Positions 1-6,679 are shown, numbered from the stretch's first letter. The stretch is DNA of 7,476 nt from Bacillota bacterium (GCA_023415595.1 JAEZJW010000060.1:1-7476); one strand, 5' to 3'. A program made the numbers and translations. The notes: generated by a model from the letters alone, not told the origin.

Positions 1-155
1 TCTCTGTGGTTCTCCTGTTGGTCGTACTCTTCTACCAGAGGGGTATCATGGGAAGAAATGAATTCTCCTGGGACCGGCTAGCCCTATGGTTGAAGAAACT
101 TAAGAAGAAACTGCTGCGCTCCTCGAAAGAAGGAGGTACGAACCATGTCAAATAA
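1..155 (+). CDS. livM: Branched-chain amino acid ABC transporter permease LivM, C-terminal end only
   Basis: The reading frame is open from base 3 and gives the last 50 residues of a protein whose start lies left of the window. It begins with a hydrophobic run (VVLLLVVLFYQ) that would be the end of the last membrane helix. The short RGIMGRNEFSW segment that follows matches the kind of cytoplasmic tail seen in LivM/LivH permeases (RPQGIMG-type), and a Lys/Arg-rich end follows it. The stop TAA at 153-155 lies inside the next gene, an 11 bp overlap. The LivM rather than LivH assignment rests on the usual order livH-livM-livG-livF. The full protein would form the membrane channel for Leu/Ile/Val-type import with a LivH partner that should lie just upstream. 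The family is fairly certain; too little is present to judge specificity. Confidence 0.8.
   Translation, partial: SVVLLLVVLFYQRGIMGRNEFSWDRLALWLKKLKKKLLRSSKEGGTNHVK
130..137 (+). promoter_or_regulatory. Ribosome binding site of livG
   Basis: AAGGAGGT is a near-perfect Shine-Dalgarno sequence, 7 nt before the ATG at 145. It lies inside the livM coding end, so ribosomes finishing livM pass directly over the livG start region. Confidence 0.85.
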
Positions 156-993
156 CATCCTCAGAGTTGAAAATGCAACGATGCAGTTCGGTGGCGTCAT
201 CGCAGTGGATAATTTATCTTTGGAGGTAAACCAAAATGAAATCGTCTCTTTGATCGGCCCGAACGGTGCCGGTAAGACGACAGCCTTCAATGTGATCACC
301 GGCGTGTACCAGCCCACCAATGGTGCTGTATATTTTAAAGATAAGCTAATCAGCAGCAACTTCCCGAAGGGTCCTATGAAGAAGCTCTATGCGGGACAGA
401 ATAACGGAGCCTATACTACAACACTGAAGCAGACTCCGGATCAGATCACAAAGCTGGGTATGGCAAGAACCTTTCAGAATATCCGTTTATTCAAGGACCT
501 CTCTGCCTTTGATAATGTACTGATCGCAAAACATATGCGTCAGAAGTCTAACTTTCTCTCTGCTACACTCGGTCTTAACCGTAAGGAAGAGCTCTCCATG
601 CGGGAGGAAACCATGAAGCTTCTGGATATCCTAGGCCTGACCGCGGTGAAGGATGAGATCGCAAGCTCCCTCCCCTATGGTCAACAGAGGCATCTGGAGA
701 TAGCCCGTGCTCTGGCTACGAACCCTGAACTGCTGCTGCTCGATGAGCCGGCAGCGGGTATGAATCCACAGGAAACCGACGAACTGACTGCATTTATCTA
801 TGATATCCGTAAGAAATTTAACCTGACGATCTTTTTAATTGAGCATCATATGGATCTGGTAATGGATATCTCAGACCGTATCTATGTACTGGACTTTGGC
901 AAGCTGATCGCTAACGGTACACCGGAGGAGATCCAGAACAACCAGAGAGTAATTGATGCATATTTGGGGGTACCGGACGATGGCGAAGAATAA
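145..993 (+). CDS. livG: Branched-chain amino acid ABC transporter ATP-binding protein LivG
   Basis: One of the two cytoplasmic ATPases that power the LivHM permease. The ABC motifs are complete: Walker A GPNGAGKT at residues 38-45, Q-loop Q111 in RTFQNIRLF, signature LPYGQQ at 176-181, Walker B LLLLDEP at 196-202 with catalytic E201, and switch histidine H234 in LIEHH. RTFQNIRLF together with the AAGMNP stretch after Walker B is typical of LivG rather than LivF. At 282 residues it is longer than the roughly 255 of E. coli LivG. The extra length is mostly a Lys/Gly/Asn/Thr-containing segment at about residues 70-98, between the first beta sheet and the Q-loop. The start is fixed by a strong SD 7 nt upstream. 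The gene overlaps livM by 11 bp and livF by 14 bp, so the three are one transcript. LivG family assignment is secure; the exact amino acid transported is not readable here. Confidence 0.95.
   Translation: MSNNILRVENATMQFGGVIAVDNLSLEVNQNEIVSLIGPNGAGKTTAFNVITGVYQPTNGAVYFKDKLISSNFPKGPMKKLYAGQNNGAYTTTLKQTPDQITKLGMARTFQNIRLFKDLSAFDNVLIAKHMRQKSNFLSATLGLNRKEELSMREETMKLLDILGLTAVKDEIASSLPYGQQRHLEIARALATNPELLLLDEPAAGMNPQETDELTAFIYDIRKKFNLTIFLIEHHMDLVMDISDRIYVLDFGKLIANGTPEEIQNNQRVIDAYLGVPDDGEE
966..971 (+). promoter_or_regulatory. Likely ribosome binding site of livF
   Basis: GGGGGT sits 8 nt before the ATG at 980 and is the only purine-rich element near it. It is a weak SD, consistent with livF depending on coupling to livG translation. 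It favours the ATG at 980 over the in-frame ATGs at 953 and 956, which would add a stretch (MMHIWGYRT) foreign to the family. Confidence 0.5.
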
Positions 994-1705
994 TATATTA
1001 GAAATTGATAATCTATCCGTCTCCTACGGCGGTATCCGTGCAGTAAAGGGCATCAGCCTGACAGTGCCAGAGGGAGAAATCGTAACCCTGATCGGAGCCA
1101 ATGGTGCCGGTAAGAGTACCATTCTCCGTACCATTGCAGGCTTAGTGAAGCCGGAAAGCGGTAAGATTACTTATCAAGGTGAGGATATTACGGGCAGCGC
1201 CACGAATTCCATCGTAGATAAGGGTATCACCTTAGTACCGGAGGGACGCCGGGTATTCCCCGATCTGTCCGTACTGGAGAACTTAAAGATCGGTGCCTAT
1301 CGCCGTAAGGATGATCTCGAATCCGATATTAACTGGATCTATGATTTGTTCCCAATCCTAAAGGCCCGTTCCTGGCAGATGGCAGGTACCCTCTCCGGCG
1401 GCGAACAGCAGATGTTAGCCGTAGGCCGTGCCCTGATGAGCAGACAGAAGCTGATCATGATGGATGAGCCTTCCCTGGGACTTGCGCCGCTGATCGTCCA
1501 TGGAATTATGGATATCATCAAGACAGTAAATCAGCAAGGGGTTACGATCCTTCTTGTAGAACAGAACGCGAACCTGGCCTTAAAAATCGCCCATACCGGA
1601 TATGTATGTGAGACCGGAAGCATCACTTTGAAGGGAACCGGTAAGGAACTTCTGAATGATGAATCTGTGAAGGCAGCTTATCTAGGAAAATCCAGAAAGA
1701 AATAA
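980..1705 (+). CDS. livF: Branched-chain amino acid ABC transporter ATP-binding protein LivF
   Basis: Second ATPase of the branched-chain amino acid importer, acting as a heterodimer with LivG on the cytoplasmic face of LivHM. From the start MAKNNILEI it is 241 residues, close to the usual 235-240. Motifs: Walker A GANGAGKS at 39-46; VPEGRRVFP at 86-94, the LivF hallmark in the Q-loop region; signature LSGGEQQ at 138-144; Walker B LIMMDEP at 158-164; and LVEQN at 192-196, where Gln stands at the switch-His position as is usual for LivF. The start at 980 was preferred to 953 because homologues begin near this point and a purine-rich element precedes it. The first 14 bp overlap the end of livG. 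It is the last gene of its operon; a large stem-loop follows 23 bp after the stop. Confidence 0.94.
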   Translation: MAKNNILEIDNLSVSYGGIRAVKGISLTVPEGEIVTLIGANGAGKSTILRTIAGLVKPESGKITYQGEDITGSATNSIVDKGITLVPEGRRVFPDLSVLENLKIGAYRRKDDLESDINWIYDLFPILKARSWQMAGTLSGGEQQMLAVGRALMSRQKLIMMDEPSLGLAPLIVHGIMDIIKTVNQQGVTILLVEQNANLALKIAHTGYVCETGSITLKGTGKELLNDESVKAAYLGKSRKK

Positions 1706-1728
1706 AGTTACAAGAATGATAAGGAATT

Positions 1729-1784
1729 ACAGGGGGAAGAGGATGTCGTCACAAATCATTATGACGACATCCCCTTCCCCCTGT
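1729..1784. terminator. Long stem-loop between convergent livF and nagA, probable bidirectional terminator
   Basis: Left arm 1729-1750 and right arm 1763-1784 pair over 22 positions with one mismatch (A1740 against C1773); the 12-base interval forms the loop, or 10 bases if A1751-T1762 also pairs. The outer part is GC-rich (AGGGGGAAG against CTTCCCCCT). No run of T follows on the plus strand. On the minus strand the exit is only moderately T-rich. It lies between two genes that both end toward it, as expected for a shared terminator or a block to read-through and antisense transcription. The stem is seen directly; the terminator role is inferred. Confidence 0.75.
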
Positions 1785-1862
1785 CACGTTCAAAGCAATC
1801 ATCATCCGGCTAACATAAACAATATGTGAAGCCAGTGATTTTGCTCCATATAAAGACATAAG

Positions 1863-3113
1863 TTACTTCAGATCAATTCTTCTCCCCTTCAGGATAACAG
1901 CCCGGATCTCCAGCTTATCATCCAGCAGTACCAAATTCGCGAACTTTCCTGGGGTCAGACTGCCGTAGGAGTCGTAGATCCCGATTGCCCTAGCCGGATT
2001 GACCGCAGCACCTTTTACCGCTGTTTCAAGAGGAATTCCCATACTCTTCACACAGTTTCTCATGCATTCCATCAGGTTCGTAACCGAACCTGCCAGAGCA
2101 CCGTCCGAGATCAGGGTGGCGCTTCTTCCGGATACCCTGACTGCCTGACCACCTAATTCATATTCTCCATCGGGCATACCGGTCGCCATCATACTGTCAC
2201 TGATCAGTACCACTCTGTCCTCACCGAACATCCGAAAGGTTGCCCTGACAACGCTCGGATGGATATGGATTCCGTCACAGATCAGCTCTACATAACAGCC
2301 CGGTGTATCAAAGGCGGCACCGATCACTCCCGGTGCTCTGTGGGAGAAGGGAGGCATGGCATTATACAGGTGGGTCACCTGTCCGGCTCCCCTGTGAAAG
2401 GCTTCCATCGCAGTCATATAATCCGCAGTCGTATGAGCGAGGGAAATCGTCACCTCACCTTTCAGCTCAGATATAAAATCCATAGCGCCCTCTTCTTCAG
2501 GTGCTATGGCCGTTAACTTAATCATATTTCCCGATAGCCTCTGAAGTCGTCGGAACATCTCCACATCCGGCTTGCGGATATAGCGTTCATTCTGAGCGCC
2601 CTTCTTCTTCACAGAGATATAAGGACCTTCCATATTAATTCCGCAGAGGATGGCACCCTGAGGATTTTTTGAATTTTCATAAGATGCCGCTGTGCTTAAG
2701 ATATCTGCCAGAGCCTCTTCCTTCAGTGTCATCGTGGCAGGACAGATCTGAGTGATCCCGTTCCTTGCCTGGTACTCTGCCATATTGTGGATCGCATTAT
2801 CACTGCCGTCACAGAAATCATAACCGACACAGCCATGGAAATGAAGATCCGTCAATCCCGGGATGGCATATAGTCCAGTAGCATCTATGACGTCATCCCC
2901 TAAGGTCGCAGGATCATCACTATATTCAGAGCTTGCAATATGGCTTTCATCAAGCCTTCCATCAAGTCCGGTATCATTTAATTCTGTTATATCATCCTTG
3001 ATGATCTTGTTTCTGATATATTCTACTTCGTATAGCTTATCCTCCCGAATATGAATGTCACCGGGGAGGAATCCTTCTGTTTCATGATATACTTTAGCAT
3101 TTTTAATAATCAA
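1863..3113 (-). CDS. nagA: N-acetylglucosamine-6-phosphate deacetylase NagA
   Basis: Cytoplasmic amidohydrolase that converts GlcNAc-6-P to glucosamine-6-P plus acetate, feeding NagB encoded just upstream. Expected active-site features are present: DLHFH with H91 and H93, catalytic-site metal ligand E162 in NMEGPY, H227 in LAHTTAD, H248 in THLYNAM, substrate-site HIH at 283-285, and the catalytic base D306 in LISDSMMATG. The spacing from E162 to D306 parallels E131 to D273 of E. coli NagA. At 416 residues it is about 35 longer than usual NagA (about 380). The excess is an acidic segment at about residues 34-74 before the conserved DATG..IPGL.DLH. The start codon is TTG, supported by GGAAGGAG 8 nt upstream; no ATG occurs before residue 111. 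It is the last gene of the minus-strand unit, 100 bp after nagB. The family call is secure. Confidence 0.96.
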   Translation of the reverse strand: MIIKNAKVYHETEGFLPGDIHIREDKLYEVEYIRNKIIKDDITELNDTGLDGRLDESHIASSEYSDDPATLGDDVIDATGLYAIPGLTDLHFHGCVGYDFCDGSDNAIHNMAEYQARNGITQICPATMTLKEEALADILSTAASYENSKNPQGAILCGINMEGPYISVKKKGAQNERYIRKPDVEMFRRLQRLSGNMIKLTAIAPEEEGAMDFISELKGEVTISLAHTTADYMTAMEAFHRGAGQVTHLYNAMPPFSHRAPGVIGAAFDTPGCYVELICDGIHIHPSVVRATFRMFGEDRVVLISDSMMATGMPDGEYELGGQAVRVSGRSATLISDGALAGSVTNLMECMRNCVKSMGIPLETAVKGAAVNPARAIGIYDSYGSLTPGKFANLVLLDDKLEIRAVILKGRRIDLK

Positions 3114-3129
3114 CGGGCTATCTCCTTCC
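3111..3129 (-). promoter_or_regulatory. Ribosome binding site and TTG start of nagA
   Basis: On the minus strand GGAAGGAG (3129 to 3122) is followed by an 8 nt spacer and TTG (3113-3111). This is the best SD in the intergenic stretch, and the frame then reads straight into the NagA N-terminal strand (MIIKNAKVY). This fixes an unusual TTG initiation codon. Confidence 0.85.
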
Positions 3130-3131
3130 CT

Positions 3132-3156
3132 AAATTCATTTCACCGAAACCAATTC
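3132..3156 (-). other. Imperfect hairpin between nagB and nagA
   Basis: Arms 3132-3142 and 3146-3156 can pair over 11 positions in the minus-strand RNA, with one mismatch, two G-U pairs and a 3-base loop. It ends 3 bases upstream of the nagA SD. It is AT-rich and weak, with no T-run, so it is not a terminator. A role in mRNA processing or translation is only possible. Confidence 0.35.
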
Positions 3157-3213
3157 AATCCTTTCATCGGCAGTATCGGCTTAAAATTGTACTTACCTCC
3201 GAACTAGTTAAAA

Positions 3214-3945
3214 TCACAAATTTATCTTTGACAGGGCTGCCTCATCTCCGACCAGAATTACATCCTGATGCATCTGGAGAATCGAAGCCGGAACAGCGGG
3301 TGTTACTTCACCGTAGAAGGCCGCCCTTACGATATCAGCCTTATCTTCTCCGCTGACCACCATAACGATCTTCCTCGCCTGTATGATTGTCTTAATTCCC
3401 ATCGTATAAGCAAACCGCGGAACCTCCTCCGGGTGCTCGAACAGCCTGGAGTTCGCCTGTATCGTGCTTTCCGACAGCGCTACCAGATGGGTGTCCTTCT
3501 CAAAGAGCTGTTCCGGTTCATTGAAGCCGATATGCCCGTTATGGCCGAGTCCTAAGAGCTGCAGGTCAATTCCTCCGAGTTCTTTCAGAATGTAATTATA
3601 CCGTTCGCACTCCGCTACATCATCCTCTGCCATCCCGTTAGGAATAAAGGTATTGTCCGGACGTACATTGATATGCTTAAATAAATTATGATACATAAAA
3701 TAATAATAGCTTTGGCTGTTTTCCCTGGTCAGTCCTTTATATTCATCCAAATTGATGGTCTTAACCTCTGAGAAGTCCAAGTCCCCCTTCTCATACCATT
3801 CAATCAGCTGCTGATAGGTTCCGATCGGCGTGGAACCGGTTGCTAGTCCCAGCACGCAGTTTGGTTTCATGATAACCTGCGCTGAGATAATATTGGCAGC
3901 CTTCCGGCTCATCTCCTTATAATCCTTGGCTCTGTATATAATCAT
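3214..3945 (-). CDS. nagB: Glucosamine-6-phosphate deaminase NagB
   Basis: Cytoplasmic isomerase/deaminase that converts glucosamine-6-P to fructose-6-P and ammonia, the step after NagA that enters glycolysis. Seen in the sequence: phosphate-binding loop LATGSTP at 34-40, catalytic LDEY at 66-69 (D67 corresponds to E. coli D72), and LGLGHNGHIGFNEP at 131-144. That last motif carries the ring-opening histidine H138 and E143. Asn136 occupies the place of the E. coli aspartate in NDGHIAF, a substitution I recall as common in Firmicute NagB proteins. At 243 residues it matches the shorter Bacillus-type enzyme rather than the 266-residue E. coli allosteric form, so allosteric activation by GlcNAc-6-P is less likely. 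ATG at 3945 is preceded by AGAGGG about 6 nt away. It starts 27 bp after the response regulator gene, indicating co-transcription. Confidence 0.97.
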   Translation of the reverse strand: MIIYRAKDYKEMSRKAANIISAQVIMKPNCVLGLATGSTPIGTYQQLIEWYEKGDLDFSEVKTINLDEYKGLTRENSQSYYYFMYHNLFKHINVRPDNTFIPNGMAEDDVAECERYNYILKELGGIDLQLLGLGHNGHIGFNEPEQLFEKDTHLVALSESTIQANSRLFEHPEEVPRFAYTMGIKTIIQARKIVMVVSGEDKADIVRAAFYGEVTPAVPASILQMHQDVILVGDEAALSKINL

Positions 3946-3972
3946 GTCAATCCCTCTGAAATTTTTGTTATT

Positions 3973-4746
3973 TTACTTCATATCCTTTGTTGTGACCGTG
4001 TTCCGGTATTCCGTGGCAGGTACCCCCAGGATCTTCTTACACATTCTTGAGAAATGGGCCAGGTCCACATATCCCACCATCTCTGCGATATCACAGATTC
4101 TTAAGGTGGGGTCCTTCAGAAGCTTGATTGCTTCCTTGATTCTGACCTCATTCAGTATTTCTGAGAAGTTCTTCCCCGTATGCTGGTTTAACAGCTTGCT
4201 TAGGTGCCACTGGCTGACATAGGTCTTCTCAGCCACATCATTTAAGGTCAGCTTCTGTGCGTAATTCTTCTCTATGTATCGAATCGCATTATTTACGATA
4301 AAGCTGCTGGCGGGACTATCCGCTGCCGCCTCCTTATTCTTATGCTCTAAGCTGTTCGGTAAGATATTTTTCTCCTTCAGGTTATTCACCATGGTCTGAA
4401 TAGCCTCCTCGAGCTCTGTCATATTGGAGGGTTTCAGCATGAAGCGGGTCACTCCGAGATTGATTGCCTTCTGTGCATACTCAAAGACACGGTAGCCGGT
4501 CAGAATGCTGATCTCAAGGTCAGGCAATTCCGATTTTAATCCTGCCACCATACTAAGTCCGTCCAGTCCGGGCATGGCAATATCCGAGATCACGATATCC
4601 GGCTTCCATTTTCGGATCGCTTCCGCTCCCTCCATTCCGTCATACGCAGTCGCAACAATCTGACATTCGTACTTATCCCAGGGAATGATTCTCGATATAC
4701 CCTCTACAATGATTGGTTCATCATCGATAATGATTACTTTATACAT
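3973..4746 (-). CDS. Response regulator, receiver plus AraC-type DNA-binding domain (YesN-like)
   Basis: Two-component transcription regulator of 257 residues. The N-terminal receiver domain (1 to about 120) has all key residues: acidic D8 and D9, phospho-acceptor D55 in ISDIAMPGLDG, T83 in ILTGY, and K105 in LKPS. A linker at about 121-150 leads to a C-terminal AraC/XylS domain with two helix-turn-helix units, at about 168-187 and 217-240; the second lies in a CDIAEMVGYVDLAHFSRMCKK-type stretch. This is the YesN class, usually paired with a YesM-like sensor kinase next to sugar ABC importers. No kinase is in the window. I chose the ATG at 4746 because GGAGGG lies 7 nt before it. The in-frame ATG at 4761 has no SD and itself overlaps that SD. 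Its place between permease and nag genes suggests it activates this operon in response to an extracellular sugar (inferred). Confidence 0.93.
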   Translation of the reverse strand: MYKVIIIDDEPIIVEGISRIIPWDKYECQIVATAYDGMEGAEAIRKWKPDIVISDIAMPGLDGLSMVAGLKSELPDLEISILTGYRVFEYAQKAINLGVTRFMLKPSNMTELEEAIQTMVNNLKEKNILPNSLEHKNKEAAADSPASSFIVNNAIRYIEKNYAQKLTLNDVAEKTYVSQWHLSKLLNQHTGKNFSEILNEVRIKEAIKLLKDPTLRICDIAEMVGYVDLAHFSRMCKKILGVPATEYRNTVTTKDMK

Positions 4747-4753
4747 TGCCAAG

Positions 4754-4759
4754 CCCTCC
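4754..4759 (-). promoter_or_regulatory. Ribosome binding site that decides the response regulator start
   Basis: On the minus strand GGAGGG is followed by a 7 nt spacer and ATG at 4746. The longer alternative ATG at 4761 has only an AT-rich upstream stretch without SD, so the protein should begin MYKVIIIDDE. Confidence 0.8.
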
Positions 4760-4785
4760 ATATAATTGCTTCAGACTATTTAAAC

Positions 4786-5637
4786 CTAACCCTTTAATGC
4801 TCCCGCTGTCAATCCCTTAATGATGTTTTTCTGTAAGATGATATAGACGATCAAGACAGGAAGTATGATCAAGGTAACCGAGGATGCCATCAAACCGAAA
4901 TCCTTGCCGTATTTGGAGCTGATCTCGATCAGCAAAGCACTGATCGGATATTTCACTCTTCTGCGGATCATGATAAGCTGAGTAAATAAATCATTATAGG
5001 ACCATAGGAAGGAAAAGATCGCAACAGTAGCCAGGGACGGCCGGAGTAAAGGCATGATAATGATCCGAAATACCTTACCTACCCCCGCTCCCTCCATATA
5101 AGCAGCTTCCTCCATCTCCAATGGCAGCGATCTTAGGAAACCCATCATAACGATTGTGGCAAAGCTTAAGTTTCCTGCTACCTGCGGCAGAATGACACTG
5201 ATTGCCTTATTCAGCTGATCAAAATCCGTCATCATCTTAAACACCGGTATGATCGTAGAGAAAGCCGGAAACATCAGGCTGGAAACAATCAGGGAGTAGA
5301 TCAGCCCCTTTCCCTTAAACTGATATCTGGTCATGGCAAAAGCCATCATCGATGCCAGGATCATAACGGCGATGGTCACACTGCCGGAGATCACCAGGCT
5401 GTTCTTATAGGAGACCAGTACATTCTGTTTACTGAAGGCATTCTCATAGTTGTCCCAAGTGAAATCCTTCGGTGCTGAAAAGGAGCTGTTGATTACCTCC
5501 CGGGAGGGTTTAAAGGAGTTATTTACTACCCAAAGAAAGGGGAAAATCGTAGTTACTGCCCAAAGGGTCAGGATCAGGGTAATGATTACTTTACCGATAC
5601 TAAAACCCTTCTTCTTATTCTTCTTCAATTTCGTCAT
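4786..5637 (-). CDS. Carbohydrate ABC transporter permease, MalG-like
   Basis: Inner-membrane subunit of a family 1 (CUT1-type) sugar importer, 283 residues. A Lys-rich start (TKLKKNKKK) precedes the first membrane helix at about 15-38. Further hydrophobic segments lie near 82-103, 112-135, 148-168, 208-228 and 250-272, giving six. The ATPase-docking EAA loop is clear: EEAAYMEG at 176-183 followed by the IIMPLLRP stretch at 193-200. The FPFLWVVNNSFKP opening and the short C-terminal TAGALKG tail are typical of MalG-side permeases. The start ATG at 5637 has TGGAGGT 5 nt upstream; the in-frame ATGs at 5667 and 5649 lack one. It pairs with the MalF-like gene 80 bp upstream. The substrate cannot be read from the sequence; amino-sugar import is inferred from nagB and nagA downstream. 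Confidence 0.93.
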   Translation of the reverse strand: MTKLKKNKKKGFSIGKVIITLILTLWAVTTIFPFLWVVNNSFKPSREVINSSFSAPKDFTWDNYENAFSKQNVLVSYKNSLVISGSVTIAVMILASMMAFAMTRYQFKGKGLIYSLIVSSLMFPAFSTIIPVFKMMTDFDQLNKAISVILPQVAGNLSFATIVMMGFLRSLPLEMEEAAYMEGAGVGKVFRIIIMPLLRPSLATVAIFSFLWSYNDLFTQLIMIRRRVKYPISALLIEISSKYGKDFGLMASSVTLIILPVLIVYIILQKNIIKGLTAGALKG

Positions 5638-5641
5638 AGCA

Positions 5642-5648
5642 ACCTCCA
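5642..5648 (-). promoter_or_regulatory. Ribosome binding site that decides the MalG-like permease start
   Basis: On the minus strand TGGAGGT stands just before ATG 5637, leaving 5 nt between GGAGG and the start. The upstream ATG at 5649 overlaps this SD. The start at 5637 gives the positively charged N-terminus expected before membrane helix 1. Confidence 0.8.
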
Positions 5649-5654
5649 TCAATA

Positions 5655-5688
5655 TTAGCACAGGCACATTTTGGTGCTGTCATGCTAA
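5655..5688 (-). other. Imperfect hairpin between the two permease genes
   Basis: TTAGCA (5655-5660) pairs with TGCTAA (5683-5688). Inside it CAG (5661-5663) pairs with CTG (5677-5679) and CAC (5665-5667) pairs with GTG (5674-5676), with small bulges and a 6-base loop. It ends 7 bases before the SD of the downstream permease. No T-run follows, so termination is unlikely; RNA processing or stabilisation is possible. Confidence 0.4.
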
Positions 5689-5717
5689 GCGAATTACCTC
5701 TCACATTTCGAGCCTGA

Positions 5718-6599
5718 TTACAGATTCTCATCCGGCTTAATGATCCTGGATACTACCCAGGATACGATGACTCCCAGTATAACAATTAACAGAGCAATTG
5801 TGGAGCCGTAGTCAATATTACCGATGGTAAAGGTCTGTTCATACATATAGGTGCCAAGGAAATGGGTGACTCCCTGGGGAGCTCCCTTCGGTACGATTGC
5901 CCAGGGCAGATCGAATACCTTCAGCGCACCGGTGACCGCCAGGGTGATACAGGTGCACAGAACACCCCGGAGCAAAGGCAGCGTAATATAGAATACCTGC
6001 TTGAATTTGGAGCAGCCATCGATATCTGCTGCTTCATAGACATCGCCTGAGATTCCGTTGATTCCGGTCAGTATGATCACAAAGTAGAAACCGACATAGC
6101 TCCACAGAGTCGGAATGGCGACCATAATAAACGCGATTCCCGGTGCAAGCCAATTGACCGGTGTCTTATCCAGTACCTCCAGCAGCTGGTTCAGCATTCC
6201 GCCGTTATAATTATAAAATAGCTTAAAAATCAAACCGATTGCCGTAGCGGAAATTACAATCGGAAAGAAATAAACGATACGGAAGAACTGCTGTCCGCGA
6301 CGAATGGAATTCACCATGATTGCCAGTACCAGCGCAATTCCTACCTGGAATACAATGGTCAGTCCCATCATTTTCAGTGAATTAAAGATTGCTATCCTAA
6401 TCTTCGGATCTATAAGTAAAGTTTTATAATTATCGAATTCAATGAATTTAAACTCCTGTCCCGGCATCTTAACGACGGATTTCATATCGTAGAAGCTGTT
6501 CATGATGTTTTGAATGAAGGGTAAATAGAGGAAAACAATCATCATGAGAAATCCGGGGAGCAGAAAAATGAAAAGAGGCCATTTCTTCTTGTATAACAT
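5718..6599 (-). CDS. Carbohydrate ABC transporter permease, MalF-like
   Basis: First permease subunit of the sugar importer, 293 residues, in the inner membrane as a heterodimer with the MalG-like protein. It starts MLYKKKWPLFIFLLPGF, the usual short charged leader followed by helix 1 (about 8-29). The periplasm-side FYDM segment, the FIEFDNYKTLL segment at about 52-62 and NSLK at 73-76 are common in this subfamily. Further membrane segments lie near 77-97, 108-128, 154-178, 208-228 and 262-285. The EAA loop is intact: YEAADIDG at 188-195 and ITLPLL at 205-210. The ATG at 6599 has a rather poor SD (AGGAAGG about 11 nt upstream), consistent with lower expression than the binding protein. The 182 bp before it hold a terminator and further hairpins. 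Family is firm; substrate is inferred from neighbours. Confidence 0.93.
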   Translation of the reverse strand: MLYKKKWPLFIFLLPGFLMMIVFLYLPFIQNIMNSFYDMKSVVKMPGQEFKFIEFDNYKTLLIDPKIRIAIFNSLKMMGLTIVFQVGIALVLAIMVNSIRRGQQFFRIVYFFPIVISATAIGLIFKLFYNYNGGMLNQLLEVLDKTPVNWLAPGIAFIMVAIPTLWSYVGFYFVIILTGINGISGDVYEAADIDGCSKFKQVFYITLPLLRGVLCTCITLAVTGALKVFDLPWAIVPKGAPQGVTHFLGTYMYEQTFTIGNIDYGSTIALLIVILGVIVSWVVSRIIKPDENL

Positions 6600-6654
6600 G
6601 GGGATACCCGCCTTCCTGCTAATAAATGATTACCAGACTTACCTATTCCTGCAG

Positions 6655-6679
6655 CCTGAAGATAATCCTACACTTCAAG
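6655..6679 (-). other. Weak hairpin upstream of the MalF-like permease
   Basis: Arms 6655-6661 and 6673-6679 pair over 7 bases in the minus-strand RNA (CTTGAAG with CTTCAGG, one G-U pair) around an 11-base loop. It lies in the leader between the tandem hairpins and the permease start. A stem this short can arise by chance. Confidence 0.2.

Noticed and set aside
84..359. A minus-strand ORF opposite the livM end and livG start
   Set aside because: It is antisense to livG with intact ABC motifs and has no recognisable protein features.
953..979. A longer LivF start at 953 adding nine residues
   Set aside because: The extra residues do not resemble LivF N-termini, and the ATG at 980 has a purine-rich element at usable spacing. 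The longer form is a by-product of the livG overlap.
1749..1859. A 36-codon minus-strand ORF downstream of nagA starting ATGTCTTTATATGG
   Set aside because: It runs through the terminator stem, has no clear ribosome binding site and no recognisable family; most likely chance.
3112..3141. A 9-codon leader-like ORF (ATG AAT TTA GGG AAG GAG ...) whose TGA overlaps the nagA TTG
   Set aside because: It has no SD of its own and consists largely of the nagA SD region, so it is better explained as a coincidence.
4747..4761. A longer response regulator starting at the ATG at 4761
   Set aside because: No SD precedes it, and the five added codons contain the SD of the better ATG at 4746.
5638..5667. 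A longer MalG-like permease starting at 5667 or 5649
   Set aside because: Neither ATG has an SD, and the added residues overlap the strong SD that serves the ATG at 5637.
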